Shown here in pieces: positions 32,448-40,453 of a stretch of 64,000 nucleotides of DNA. The notes under the pieces were generated by a model, which did not search any database, was not told the DNA's origin, and was given only the letters and a program-made list of their open reading frames with translations. The stretch covers positions 1-64,000 of the forward strand of contig NZ_JANBBE010000020.1 of assembly GCF_024648825.1 (NCBI RefSeq), in the 5' to 3' direction. Position numbers and translations under genes: made by a program. This DNA comes from Lentzea californiensis. Lineage in GTDB: Bacteria > Actinomycetota > Actinomycetes > Mycobacteriales > Pseudonocardiaceae. Each line of letters begins with the position of its first letter. Position 1 is the stretch's first letter.

Positions 32448-33794
32448 TCAGACGGGTGAGCCGCACCGCGCGTCCGGCGCGGGCAGCTCCCCTGTCAGGA
32501 AATAGCGGTGCACGTGGTCGCGGACGCAGGCGTTGCCGTTGAGGTAGAGCCCGTGGTTGCCCTCCACGGGCAGGTACGCGCCTCCCAGCTGAGCGGCGAC
32601 CCTGCGACCGTGCTCGGCGGGGGTCAACGGATCGTGCTCGCCGTTCGCCACCAGCACGTTCGGCATCGCGGACAACGCGGCCGGCGGGTTGAGCCCTTCC
32701 CCGGGCACACCCGCGCAGTGCCCGGAGACCCGCCACGGTGCCGCCGCCCACCCCAGCCGGGGCGCGGCCGCGCGCAACCGGTCCTGCACCCCTTGCACGG
32801 CCGGGAAGTCGCGCGGGAAGGGGAAGTCCGCGCAGAACGCCGTCCGCGCGAGACCGACGTCGGACGGGCCGGGTCGCGGTGTGATCGCCGTCGTGTCGCC
32901 GGCCTCCAGCTGCGCGAGTCCGGTGGTCAACGCGGGCCAGCCCCTGTCGTTGCCGATCCGTGCCGCAGCCCATCTGAGGACCGCGGACACCTCCATGCCG
33001 GGCGTGGACAGGACGCGGTCCCACACGGTGATCACGTCCTTGCCGTGCAGTGCGCAACCGGCGTCGGCCGCGCACCACCGCGCCATCCGGTGGAGGTTGC
33101 CCTCCGCCGCGACGGCACCGGCCCGAGCCCACTCAGCCGGGTCCCGCCGGGTGTGGTCCAGCACGCTGTCCAGGTACATCCGCCCGACCCGGTGGCCGAA
33201 CAGCTCCGCGTACAACTGCCCGTACACCGTGCCGTACGAGTTGCCGAAGTAGTCGAGCCGGCGCTCACCCAGCGCACGCCGGACGGCGTCCATGTCGTGC
33301 GCGACCTGACGAGCGTTGAGACGCCCCCGGTACGCGTCCATCGTCTCCGCGCAGTCCGCCGCGAACCGGCCGTTGGCGGCGGCGTACTCGCGGTGGGCGG
33401 ACTCGGTCACCGGCGAGGACAGCGGAGCAGGGTTCGGGCTCGGACAGGCGACGCCCATGCCCCGCGGGTCGAACACCACGACGTCGAACCGCGCCGCGAG
33501 GTCGGCGAACTGGTCGCGGTAGCCCGGAAACGCGAAGTTGGCGATGGCCGCCCCTGGGCCACCGGGGTTGAGCAGAAGAACACCGGCCTTCCGCTCCCGA
33601 GCCGGGATCTTCAGCAGCGGCACGGCGATCCTGGTGCCGCCGGCCGGACGGGTCCAGTCGGCGGGGACCAGGACTTCGCCGCACCGCAGCCCGTCGTGGC
33701 ACTCCCGCCACGTCACGCCCTCGGCAGCGGTGGCAGGCGCTGCGCCTCCTGCGAGCACACCGACCGCGGCCAAGAGTGTCATCAGTGCTTTCAT
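32448..33794 (-). CDS. Secreted alpha/beta hydrolase, tripeptidyl aminopeptidase-like (448 aa)
   Basis: After a Sec signal peptide ending about ATAAEG, the protein carries LLNPGGPGAA, the nucleophile elbow GNSYGT (Ser), the Asp in VANGEHDPLTP and the His in PVEGNHGLYLNG. This is the layout of Streptomyces TAP/SlpD/SlpE peptidases with the TAP-like C-terminal domain. The frame is open to 34211, but the ATG at 33794 begins the signal peptide and is the natural start. It would remove N-terminal tripeptides outside the cell. It shares an operon with the two-component system. Confidence 0.88.
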   Translation of the reverse strand: MKALMTLLAAVGVLAGGAAPATAAEGVTWRECHDGLRCGEVLVPADWTRPAGGTRIAVPLLKIPARERKAGVLLLNPGGPGAAIANFAFPGYRDQFADLAARFDVVVFDPRGMGVACPSPNPAPLSSPVTESAHREYAAANGRFAADCAETMDAYRGRLNARQVAHDMDAVRRALGERRLDYFGNSYGTVYGQLYAELFGHRVGRMYLDSVLDHTRRDPAEWARAGAVAAEGNLHRMARWCAADAGCALHGKDVITVWDRVLSTPGMEVSAVLRWAAARIGNDRGWPALTTGLAQLEAGDTTAITPRPGPSDVGLARTAFCADFPFPRDFPAVQGVQDRLRAAAPRLGWAAAPWRVSGHCAGVPGEGLNPPAALSAMPNVLVANGEHDPLTPAEHGRRVAAQLGGAYLPVEGNHGLYLNGNACVRDHVHRYFLTGELPAPDARCGSPV

Positions 33795-33994
33795 GCACCG
33801 ATTCGACCACCCGGAGCACGCCGGCGCGTCTGCCTTTCGACAGACGTTCCGCTCGCCGCGATGCGCGGACCCGGACCCACTGCCCCAGAGCCGACTCCCG
33901 TCATGTGCGTCGGATGGGTGCGCGATTACCGGACGGTTACCACCACAGGAGGACGAGTGGGGACCCCGTGGGTGAATCGCCCTATCCTCGCCCC

Positions 33995-34354
33995 ATGATC
34001 TGCCCGAAATGTCAACACGCCATGCACACCTTCGACCGGGACGGTATTCACCTCGAGCAGTGCGAGAACTGCCGGGGCATCTACCTCGACAACGGCGAGT
34101 TGGAGCAGATCCTGCTGTCCTACCGCGCCCATCTGCAGTCTGCCGAGTCTCGTCAGGCTTCCTCTTCCCAGGCGGCCCCGCCGCCCTACCAGCCTGCGCC
34201 GATGTCGGCACCGCACCACCCGGCGCCGCCGTCCCACAAGAAGAAGGACGACTTCTGGGGCGACGACGACGACTTCTTCGGCGAGAGCAGGGACTCTCGC
34301 GGAAAGAAGAAGAAAAAGGACAAGTGGGGATTCCTCGACGACATCTTCGGCTGA
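33995..34354 (+). CDS. TFIIB-type zinc-ribbon protein (119 aa)
   Basis: The N-terminus holds two CxxC knuckles (MICPKCQHAM and EQCENCRGIYLDNGELEQIL), a zf-TFIIB ribbon that probably binds zinc. A Pro/Ser-rich linker (about residues 60-85) leads to a charged tail with acidic DDFWGDDDDFFGE and a Lys cluster KKKKKDK. The protein is probably cytoplasmic; its function is unknown. No Shine-Dalgarno is visible and TATCCT lies about 10 bases before the ATG, so the mRNA may be leaderless. Confidence 0.8.
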   Translation: MICPKCQHAMHTFDRDGIHLEQCENCRGIYLDNGELEQILLSYRAHLQSAESRQASSSQAAPPPYQPAPMSAPHHPAPPSHKKKDDFWGDDDDFFGESRDSRGKKKKKDKWGFLDDIFG

Positions 34355-34472
34355 GTTCCGTCGTGTGAGGTTCTGAGATCCGACGGGTTCGAGACCGGGA
34401 TAAACGCGTTCTGCCCGCGCCTCAAGAAAGACCAGCGAATCCTCGGCGCGATCGCGTGCCCTGGACCTAGAC

Positions 34473-34486
34473 AACTCCGGAGTTGC
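34473..34486. promoter_or_regulatory. 14-bp perfect palindrome, probable TetR operator
   Basis: CAACTCCGGAGTTG is a perfect palindrome about 92 bases upstream of the MFS transporter ATG. TetR repressors encoded in the same operon usually bind such sites, so this is the likely operator of the MFS-TetR pair. Confidence 0.5.
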
Positions 34487-34577
34487 AGATGTGCCGAGCC
34501 GAGCGACGCAAAGGATCGCACGGGCACCACGTGTGTGTTCGAACTTCTCGCCGCCGCCGTGTCGCGGCGGTCGTCGC

Positions 34578-36113
34578 ATGAACAGCCGGGCGGCGGGCTA
34601 CGCGACGATCTTCGCGTCGTGCCTCGCGCAGCTGATCGTCACGGTGGACATGACCGTGCTGTACCTGGCGGTGCCCGAGCTGACCGTTGAGCTCGGCGCT
34701 TCCAACGTGTCGATGCTGTGGATCGTCGACATCTACGGGTTCACGATGGCGGGCCTTCTGGTCACCATGGGCAACCTGGGCGACCGGGTGGGGCGGCGGA
34801 GGATGCTGGTGTGCGGTGTCATCGCGTTCGCGGTGGCCTCCGTGCTGACGGCGTATGCGCCGACCGCCGAACTGCTGATCGCCGCGCGGGCCTTGCTGGG
34901 CGTGGCAGGAGCGGCGATATTGCCCGCAACAACGTCCTTGTTGCGTGTCGTGTTCACCACGCAACGGGCTCGCACGGCCGCGGTGGGCGCCAGCGCGGGC
35001 GTTTCCGCAGCGGGTTTCGCGGTCGGCCCCATCCTCGGCGGGCTCCTGCTGAACCAGTTCTGGTGGGGTTCGGTGTTCCTGGTGAACGTCCCGATCGCCC
35101 TGTTGATCCTCGCCGCGGCCAGGTTCATACCGGAGTCGCGCGCGCCGCGACGACTGCCGCTGGACCTCGCCAGCGTGCTGCTGTCCGTGGTCGGCGTGGT
35201 CGCGGTGGTCTACACGATCAAGTCCGTCTTCCACGTGGGTCTGTGGCACCCGGACGTGCTGAGCGCTCTGGTCCTGGGGGTTCTCGCACTGGGACTGTTC
35301 GCACGGCGCCAGCTGCGGCTGCCCGTTCCGCTGATCGACCTGCGGCTGTTCCAGAGCCGGGAGTTCACCGCTTCCGTGGGGTCCAACCTGATCGCAGTGT
35401 TCACCCTGTCGGCGTTCGGTTTCATCATCAGCCAGTACTTCCAGCTGATCCTCGAATGGACGCCGCTGAAGGCAGGATTCGCGTACGTGCCGGGAGCGCT
35501 GGCAGCCGTGGTGGCGGGCGGCGTGCTCGCCGCGACGGCGATCAACAGACTCGGCCGCGGGAACGCGGTGGCGCTGGGTCTGGTTCTCATCGCGATCGGT
35601 TTCGGCATGCTCGGCACCGTCCAGGTGTATTCGCCGTACGGCTTGGTCGTCGTCGCGCAGATCGCGGTCGGCGCGGGCGCGGGGCTCACCCTGACGGTCA
35701 CCGGTGACACGATCCTCGGCACTGTTCCCCGGGATCGCGCCGGCGCCGCCGCCGCGATCTCGGTGACCGCGTACGAGCTGGGCGGTTCGCTCGGAATCGC
35801 CATCGTCGGCAGCGTTCTCTCCGGGATCTACCGAGCGCAGCTCGTCGTACCCCAGGGTGTTCCGCGGGAGGTCGCCGAGCGGGTCCACGAGTCGTTCAGC
35901 GCGGCCGTCGCCACCGGCCTGCCGGAGCCGGCCGCCACCGCCGTCCAGACCGCCGCCAACGAGGCGTACCTCAGCGGCATCCGGACGAGCATGATCTTCA
36001 GCGCCGCCATCACGGTCCTCCTCGCCCTCGTCGTTTCGAGGTACCTGCGCGGAGTTCCCAAGGTCATCGAGCCAGAACCGGTGCGCGAACCGGACTCCGC
36101 ACTCGGCACCTGA
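34578..36113 (+). CDS. MFS drug exporter, EmrB/QacA type with 14 helices (511 aa)
   Basis: A proton-driven multidrug or secondary-metabolite exporter. TM1 carries the DHA2-type motif TVDMTVLYLAVPEL, and the loop 2-3 motif A is GNLGDRVGRRRML. The length and about 14 hydrophobic segments fit the EmrB/QacA group. Upstream in-frame codons exist, but the ATG at 34578 begins the first helix context. The TetR gene 43 bases downstream probably represses it. It could export the product of the nearby PKS cluster (inference). Confidence 0.9.
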   Translation: MNSRAAGYATIFASCLAQLIVTVDMTVLYLAVPELTVELGASNVSMLWIVDIYGFTMAGLLVTMGNLGDRVGRRRMLVCGVIAFAVASVLTAYAPTAELLIAARALLGVAGAAILPATTSLLRVVFTTQRARTAAVGASAGVSAAGFAVGPILGGLLLNQFWWGSVFLVNVPIALLILAAARFIPESRAPRRLPLDLASVLLSVVGVVAVVYTIKSVFHVGLWHPDVLSALVLGVLALGLFARRQLRLPVPLIDLRLFQSREFTASVGSNLIAVFTLSAFGFIISQYFQLILEWTPLKAGFAYVPGALAAVVAGGVLAATAINRLGRGNAVALGLVLIAIGFGMLGTVQVYSPYGLVVVAQIAVGAGAGLTLTVTGDTILGTVPRDRAGAAAAISVTAYELGGSLGIAIVGSVLSGIYRAQLVVPQGVPREVAERVHESFSAAVATGLPEPAATAVQTAANEAYLSGIRTSMIFSAAITVLLALVVSRYLRGVPKVIEPEPVREPDSALGT

Positions 36114-36156
36114 GCAGTTCTTCGAGAACCAACAGCAACGGGCCACGAAGGAAACC

Positions 36157-36774
36157 ATGCCGAAGGTAGTGATCCCAGGAGAGCGGAGGAAGGCCGTCGG
36201 CGACGCCGTCGTTCGGATCATGATCCGAACGGGTGTCGAAGGCGCCTCCCTGCGCAACCTCGCGGACGAGACCGGACTCTCCGTCGGAGCGATCCGGCAC
36301 TATTTCGACAGTCACGCCGAACTGGTGGCCTTCAGCATGCGCGAGCTCGGCCGGCGCATCAGGCAGCGAGTGGCCGCCCGCCTCGACCGACTGCCCGCCG
36401 GCGGTCTCAGCAGCACTGCTCTGGCCGCGGAACTGCTGGCCGAGCTCCTTCCACTCGACCGGGCGCGCAGGGAGGACCTGGGCGCCTGGCTGGCCTTCGC
36501 CGGTGCCGCGCGGACACAGCCGGCGCTCCACGTGGTCGCGGACGAACACCACGAGCACACGCGCAGCTTGATCACCGAAATCCTCGAGCAGGCCATCGGC
36601 CGGGGTGCATTGCCCGCGGGGCTGGACCTCGGCATCGAGTGCCTCCGGCTGAGCGCACTGCTGGACGGACTCACCATGCAGGCGGTCCTGCACCCGCAGC
36701 GCACAACGCCGGACGTCCTGATGGACGTTCTGCGGCGGAACGTGCACTCGCTGGCTGAGCAAACCAGCGCTTGA
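36157..36774 (+). CDS. TetR family repressor (205 aa)
   Basis: The DNA-binding domain at the N-terminus contains SLRNLADETGLSVGAIRHYFDSHAEL, and the C-terminal part resembles BetI-like ligand-binding domains. It follows the MFS exporter in the same direction and is probably its local regulator, acting at the palindrome 34473-34486 (inference). Two strong hairpins downstream end the transcript. Confidence 0.9.
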   Translation: MPKVVIPGERRKAVGDAVVRIMIRTGVEGASLRNLADETGLSVGAIRHYFDSHAELVAFSMRELGRRIRQRVAARLDRLPAGGLSSTALAAELLAELLPLDRARREDLGAWLAFAGAARTQPALHVVADEHHEHTRSLITEILEQAIGRGALPAGLDLGIECLRLSALLDGLTMQAVLHPQRTTPDVLMDVLRRNVHSLAEQTSA

Positions 36775-36800
36775 ACCAGCCGGCCCCCCACGAACGAAAG

Positions 36801-36831
36801 CCGTTGACCACCTGCTTCAGGTGGTCAACGG
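36801..36831. terminator. Hairpin terminator after the TetR gene
   Basis: CCGTTGACCACCTG (36801-36814) and CAGGTGGTCAACGG (36818-36831) form a perfect 14-bp stem with a 3-base loop, 27 bases after the TetR stop. Confidence 0.85.
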
Positions 36832-36841
36832 CGAAGACGGA

Positions 36842-36888
36842 GCTGAACGCCGGGCCGCGCTGGGGTGGGACGCGGCCCGGCGTTCAGC
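36842..36888. terminator. Second hairpin terminator, before the convergent SARP stop
   Basis: GCTGAACGCCGGGCCGCG (36842-36859) is exactly repeated in inverse at 36871-36888, giving an 18-bp stem with an 11-base loop. It lies 12 bases from the stop of the convergent SARP gene. Together with the preceding hairpin it insulates the two transcription units. Confidence 0.85.
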
Positions 36889-36899
36889 GTTCCGGCGGG

Positions 36900-39461
36900 T
36901 CATCCAGCCCGGCGGTCGGTGAGGTCGAGCGCCAGCTGGTCGAACCACACGCGCGCCCGTTCGTGCTTCGACGCCCGCTCGGCACGCGGGATCTGCTCGG
37001 TGACGACGTCGCGCACGAGCAGGTGCCGGAACCCGTACTCGATCTCGCCGGTCTCGCTGTTGCGGCCCTGACGGCGCAGGAAGTCCCGCTGTTCCAGCAA
37101 CTCCAGCGCCTTGGCGACCTCGAAGGCGTCGCGCTGACCCGTCGCGGCCACCGAACTGGGTGACACGAGATCACCGGAGAGTGCGGCGTCCTGCAGAACC
37201 GCCTTCACCTCGATCGGCAGCGAGTCGAGCTGGGTGGTCAGCACCCCGCGCACCGAGGACGGCACCGGCAGCGAGATCTCGTTCTGCAGCAACGGCGTGG
37301 GCGCGTCTGCCACCATGCCGGCGTACTCGGTGGCGAACAGCGGGTTGCCGCTGGCGCACGACACGAGTACCTGCCACAGTTCGGACGGCAACTCCCGTGC
37401 CTGCAGCAGCGAGTCCAGCAGTTGACGAGTCCCGTTGTGGGACAGCGGTTCCAGGCTGATCGTGGTGGCGTTGCGCTTGCCGCCGAACCACGAGGGCCGG
37501 CGCTGCAGCAGCTCCGGTCGCGCGGTCGCGATCACCAGCAACGGCACGGAACCGGCGTTCTCGCTCAACTCCTCCACGAAGTCGAGGACCACGTCGTTCG
37601 CCCAGTGCACGTCCTCCAGCAGCACGATCAGCGGTTCGGATTCCGCGACCTCCTCCAGGAACCGCCGCCACGCCGGGAAGTCCGGCCGCACCTCCGTGCC
37701 GGGATCGTCCAGCCAGGCCAGGCTCGCGTGCAGCCGGTCGGCGAGCTCACCGACGCCGACCAGCCTCACGAGGTCGGCGTGCAGGGTCGGGAAGGAGGAG
37801 AACCCGCTCACGACGTCGGCCAGCGGCCCGTAGCCGTGGTCGTCGCCGAAAGCCGTCGCGGTGCCACGAAAAGCTGTCGTGCTCGAGGTGGCGAGTTCGT
37901 TGACGAGCCGCGTCTTGCCCATGCCGGCCTCGCCGAGCACGGTCACGAAGTGCGGGCGGCGACGCGTGCGGACCTCTTCGAGAAGCCCTTGCAGCACCAT
38001 CAGCTCGCGCTCGCGTTCCACGAACGGTACGGCGGCCTGAGGGCGGCGGGTCGCACCACGCGGTGACACGCACGAGATCGCCTGCCAGCCTCCCGCCGGG
38101 GCGCTGTCGTCCTCCCAGATCACGGAATCGGCGGCGTCACGGGTCGAGTCGCACGCACGCACCGCACCCAGTGGTGCCGACGCCATCAGCTGACGGCACT
38201 GGTCGAGCAGGACGCCACTGGCGGTGGGGATGCCCGACGAAGGCAGGCGGACGAGAGCGTTGCCCGTCGCCACGCCGATCTGCACCTCGGCGACGGCGTC
38301 CAGCCGGTCGCGGATGGCGACGGAGGCACGTACGGCGCGATCGGCGTCGTCCTCGGCGGTCCTGGGCGCACCGAACAGGGCCAGGAACACGGAGCCGACG
38401 CTTCCGCCGACGACACCGCCCAGCCGGGACACCTCGGCGGAGACGACGGAAGCGACCTCCTGGTGCACCGCGTCGACGTCCTCCGGGTCACCGTCACCGG
38501 CCGCGAGACCGAGCTGGGCGGACACCATCACGACGCTCACGAGCTTCCGCTCCGCGGTCGCCAGGTCCGGCGCGTCCACGACGACCGCCGGAGCGACGGG
38601 CTCCACGGCGGCGGGCCGCGTGATCGCGACCGGTGCACGCACGGGAGCGGGGTCCTGGCCGACGGCGAGCAGGTGCCTGCGTCGCACCGACGACGGAAGG
38701 TCCAGTGTGGGCGTGTGGTCGAGGATCGCGCGCTCGAGTTCCTGCAGCTCGCGACCTGGTTCGAGGCCGAGTTCCGCCACCAGTGCCGCCCGCGTGCGGC
38801 GGTAGACGCTCAGCGCGTCCACCTGGCGGCCACACCGGTACAGCGCGAGCATCAGCTGGCCGCCCAGCCGTTCGCGGTACGGCTCCAGCTCGATCAGCGA
38901 CTCGAGCTCGCCGATGATCTCCCCGTGCCTGCCGCAGGCGAGCTCCGCCTCGAAGCAGTCCTCCTGCACCGCCAGCCTCCAGTCCTTGATGGCGGTCAGC
39001 TCCGGCCAGTTGATCCCGGTCTCGGCGAGGTCCGCGAGCACCGGTCCGCGCCACAGACCCAGTGCGCCGCGGAGCACCTTCGCGGCAGCGGGCCAGTTGC
39101 CCGCGGCGAGTTCACCCCTCCCCTGTTCGGCCAGCTGCTGGAAGCGCGACAGGTCGAGGGAGTTCTGGTCCACGCGCAGCAGGTATCCCGGCGCGTGGGT
39201 CAGCAGCATCGGCGCACCGTCGGGGTTGCCGCCGTGCGACGCGAGAACGCCCCGCAGCCCCGAAACGGCGTTCTGGAGCATCTTGCGCGCCGTGGGCGGG
39301 ACGTCCCGCGGCCACAACGCGTGCAGCAACTTGCTCGTCGCCACCACTCGGTTGGCCTGCAACAGCAGGAACCCCAGAGCCGCGCGCTGCTTGACGCCGC
39401 CCAGAGGCACGGGTAAGTCGCCGTCGAGAACTTCCAGTGAGCCCAACAGGTGGAATCGCAT
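36900..39461 (-). CDS. Large SARP regulator with BTAD, degenerate cyclase and AAA domains (about 853 aa)
   Basis: Residues 1-95 form an OmpR-like winged helix (MRFHLLGSLEVLDGDLPV) and 100-245 a BTAD with LMLALYRCGRQVDALSVYRR, the SARP hallmark. Residues about 300-420 resemble a nucleotide cyclase domain (ERKLVSVVMVSAQLG) but lack the metal Asp. An AAA/STAND ATPase follows with Walker A VLGEAGMGKTRLVNEL and Walker B LIVLLEDVHWAND. ATG 39476 is possible, but ATG 39461 has GGAG upstream and gives the usual SARP N-terminus. It is a probable pathway activator, convergent with the MFS-TetR unit. Confidence 0.87.
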   Translation of the reverse strand: MRFHLLGSLEVLDGDLPVPLGGVKQRAALGFLLLQANRVVATSKLLHALWPRDVPPTARKMLQNAVSGLRGVLASHGGNPDGAPMLLTHAPGYLLRVDQNSLDLSRFQQLAEQGRGELAAGNWPAAAKVLRGALGLWRGPVLADLAETGINWPELTAIKDWRLAVQEDCFEAELACGRHGEIIGELESLIELEPYRERLGGQLMLALYRCGRQVDALSVYRRTRAALVAELGLEPGRELQELERAILDHTPTLDLPSSVRRRHLLAVGQDPAPVRAPVAITRPAAVEPVAPAVVVDAPDLATAERKLVSVVMVSAQLGLAAGDGDPEDVDAVHQEVASVVSAEVSRLGGVVGGSVGSVFLALFGAPRTAEDDADRAVRASVAIRDRLDAVAEVQIGVATGNALVRLPSSGIPTASGVLLDQCRQLMASAPLGAVRACDSTRDAADSVIWEDDSAPAGGWQAISCVSPRGATRRPQAAVPFVERERELMVLQGLLEEVRTRRRPHFVTVLGEAGMGKTRLVNELATSSTTAFRGTATAFGDDHGYGPLADVVSGFSSFPTLHADLVRLVGVGELADRLHASLAWLDDPGTEVRPDFPAWRRFLEEVAESEPLIVLLEDVHWANDVVLDFVEELSENAGSVPLLVIATARPELLQRRPSWFGGKRNATTISLEPLSHNGTRQLLDSLLQARELPSELWQVLVSCASGNPLFATEYAGMVADAPTPLLQNEISLPVPSSVRGVLTTQLDSLPIEVKAVLQDAALSGDLVSPSSVAATGQRDAFEVAKALELLEQRDFLRRQGRNSETGEIEYGFRHLLVRDVVTEQIPRAERASKHERARVWFDQLALDLTDRRAG

Positions 39462-39503
39462 GGTTCTGGTCTCCATCGTGGTTGTCCGGACGCGGAGGAC
39501 AGG

Positions 39504-39776
39504 TCAGCCCCAGGGGGTGTCGCCGCACTGCGAAGCGTCTCCGCCGAACGAATGGCCAGAAGCCGGGATGGACCGTCCCCACGGGGTGTCGGTGGATGTG
39601 ACCGATGCCCAGGGCGTGTCTCCGTCGGCGGCGATCTGAGTCCACCGGGCGGTGCACCCGACGCCATCACCCCGCCGGGCGTCGTCGGCCTGCGCGATGC
39701 CGGCGAGGAAGGTCATCGTCAGCACCGCCGGAACGGCGGAGAGAACCAGGGCGACTGCGGTCGCTTTGCGGAACAT
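39504..39776 (-). CDS. Small secreted peptide with DTPW repeats (90 aa)
   Basis: A signal peptide (MFRKATAVALVLSAVPAVLT, cleavage probably after AQA) is followed by about 60 residues. DTPW occurs three times, as GDTPWAS, TDTPWGRS and, at the very C-terminus, GDTPWG. Two Cys are present. AGGAG precedes the ATG. The gene lies upstream of and in the same direction as the SARP gene (42 bases apart), so they are likely co-transcribed. Repeated short motifs in a secreted peptide suggest a processed signal or surface ligand, but no family is recognised. Confidence 0.7.
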   Translation of the reverse strand: MFRKATAVALVLSAVPAVLTMTFLAGIAQADDARRGDGVGCTARWTQIAADGDTPWASVTSTDTPWGRSIPASGHSFGGDASQCGDTPWG

Positions 39777-40311
39777 GTCGGTCTCCTATTAGCTGATCGG
39801 GTTTCGGCCCGAGTTGTGGTGCAGCACCTCCTGGCGGCGCCTGGGAACGAAGTTAGAAGTGCCGCCCATCGTCGTTCTATCGCGCATCCTCACCCGTATC
39901 AATTGGCAGTGATAGCAGTGGTCAGCGAGCCGATGAGACATCCGAATAACTGACTCGCCAGTCAATGCGCTACCGATACCACGTCGTCGGCCTCAATCCT
40001 GAGAATGTGTTGCAGCACATGCAACGACCGGAAACGTTCAGCGATTCGAACGAGCAGCTCGCGCCGTGCGATCCAGCGACGATGAGACGTTCAGACTACT
40101 CATCGGCACGCCGCACAATTACCACGAAGCCGGTCTCCGCGGTGACGAGTTTTAGATACGTGCGCACAAGTTAATATGAGGTGACATGCAGAAGATGATC
40201 ATGTCCAAGTGAGATGCGCGCCGAGAGCCGGCGCATTGTGGTGGATCGCGTATTGATACACAAGAAGATCTTGACAGCTTTCGTCGCCGCGGTTAACTTC
40301 GTACAGGTCAC
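39777..40311. other. Divergent regulatory region between the two SARP units
   Basis: About 535 bases, clearly less GC-rich than the rest, between the DTPW peptide gene (minus) and the AfsR-like gene (plus). It contains the promoter at 40271-40299. No further gene was recognised. The low GC fits a long regulatory region or horizontally acquired DNA. Confidence 0.45.
40271..40299 (+). promoter_or_regulatory. Sigma-70-type promoter of the AfsR-like gene
   Basis: TTGACA (40271-40276) and TAACTT (40294-40299) are separated by 17 bases, close to the housekeeping consensus. Transcription would begin near 40306, about six bases before the leader ATG at 40312. Confidence 0.6.
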
Positions 40312-40395
40312 ATGCTAGATGCGAGGGTCACTCACAACAGGTTCACCCCCTGGAGGACCCTCGCGGAAATACTTGCGCGACATCGGCTGTCCTGA
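40312..40395 (+). CDS. Possible 27-aa leader peptide upstream of the AfsR-like gene
   Basis: ATG at 40312 opens a 27-codon frame (MLDARVTHNRFTPWRTLAEI and seven more residues) that ends at TGA 40393-40395, 58 bases before the AfsR-like gene. The predicted transcription start is only about six bases upstream, so it would be nearly leaderless. GCGAGGGTC (40321-40329) pairs with GACCCTCGC (40356-40364), so translating the frame would open a hairpin. An attenuator-like role is inference. Confidence 0.35.
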   Translation: MLDARVTHNRFTPWRTLAEILARHRLS

Positions 40396-40453
40396 CCAGA
40401 AGAAGGCAAAGCGACCGACGCATTGTGGATGAAGGCACGAGGGGTCGCCGACC

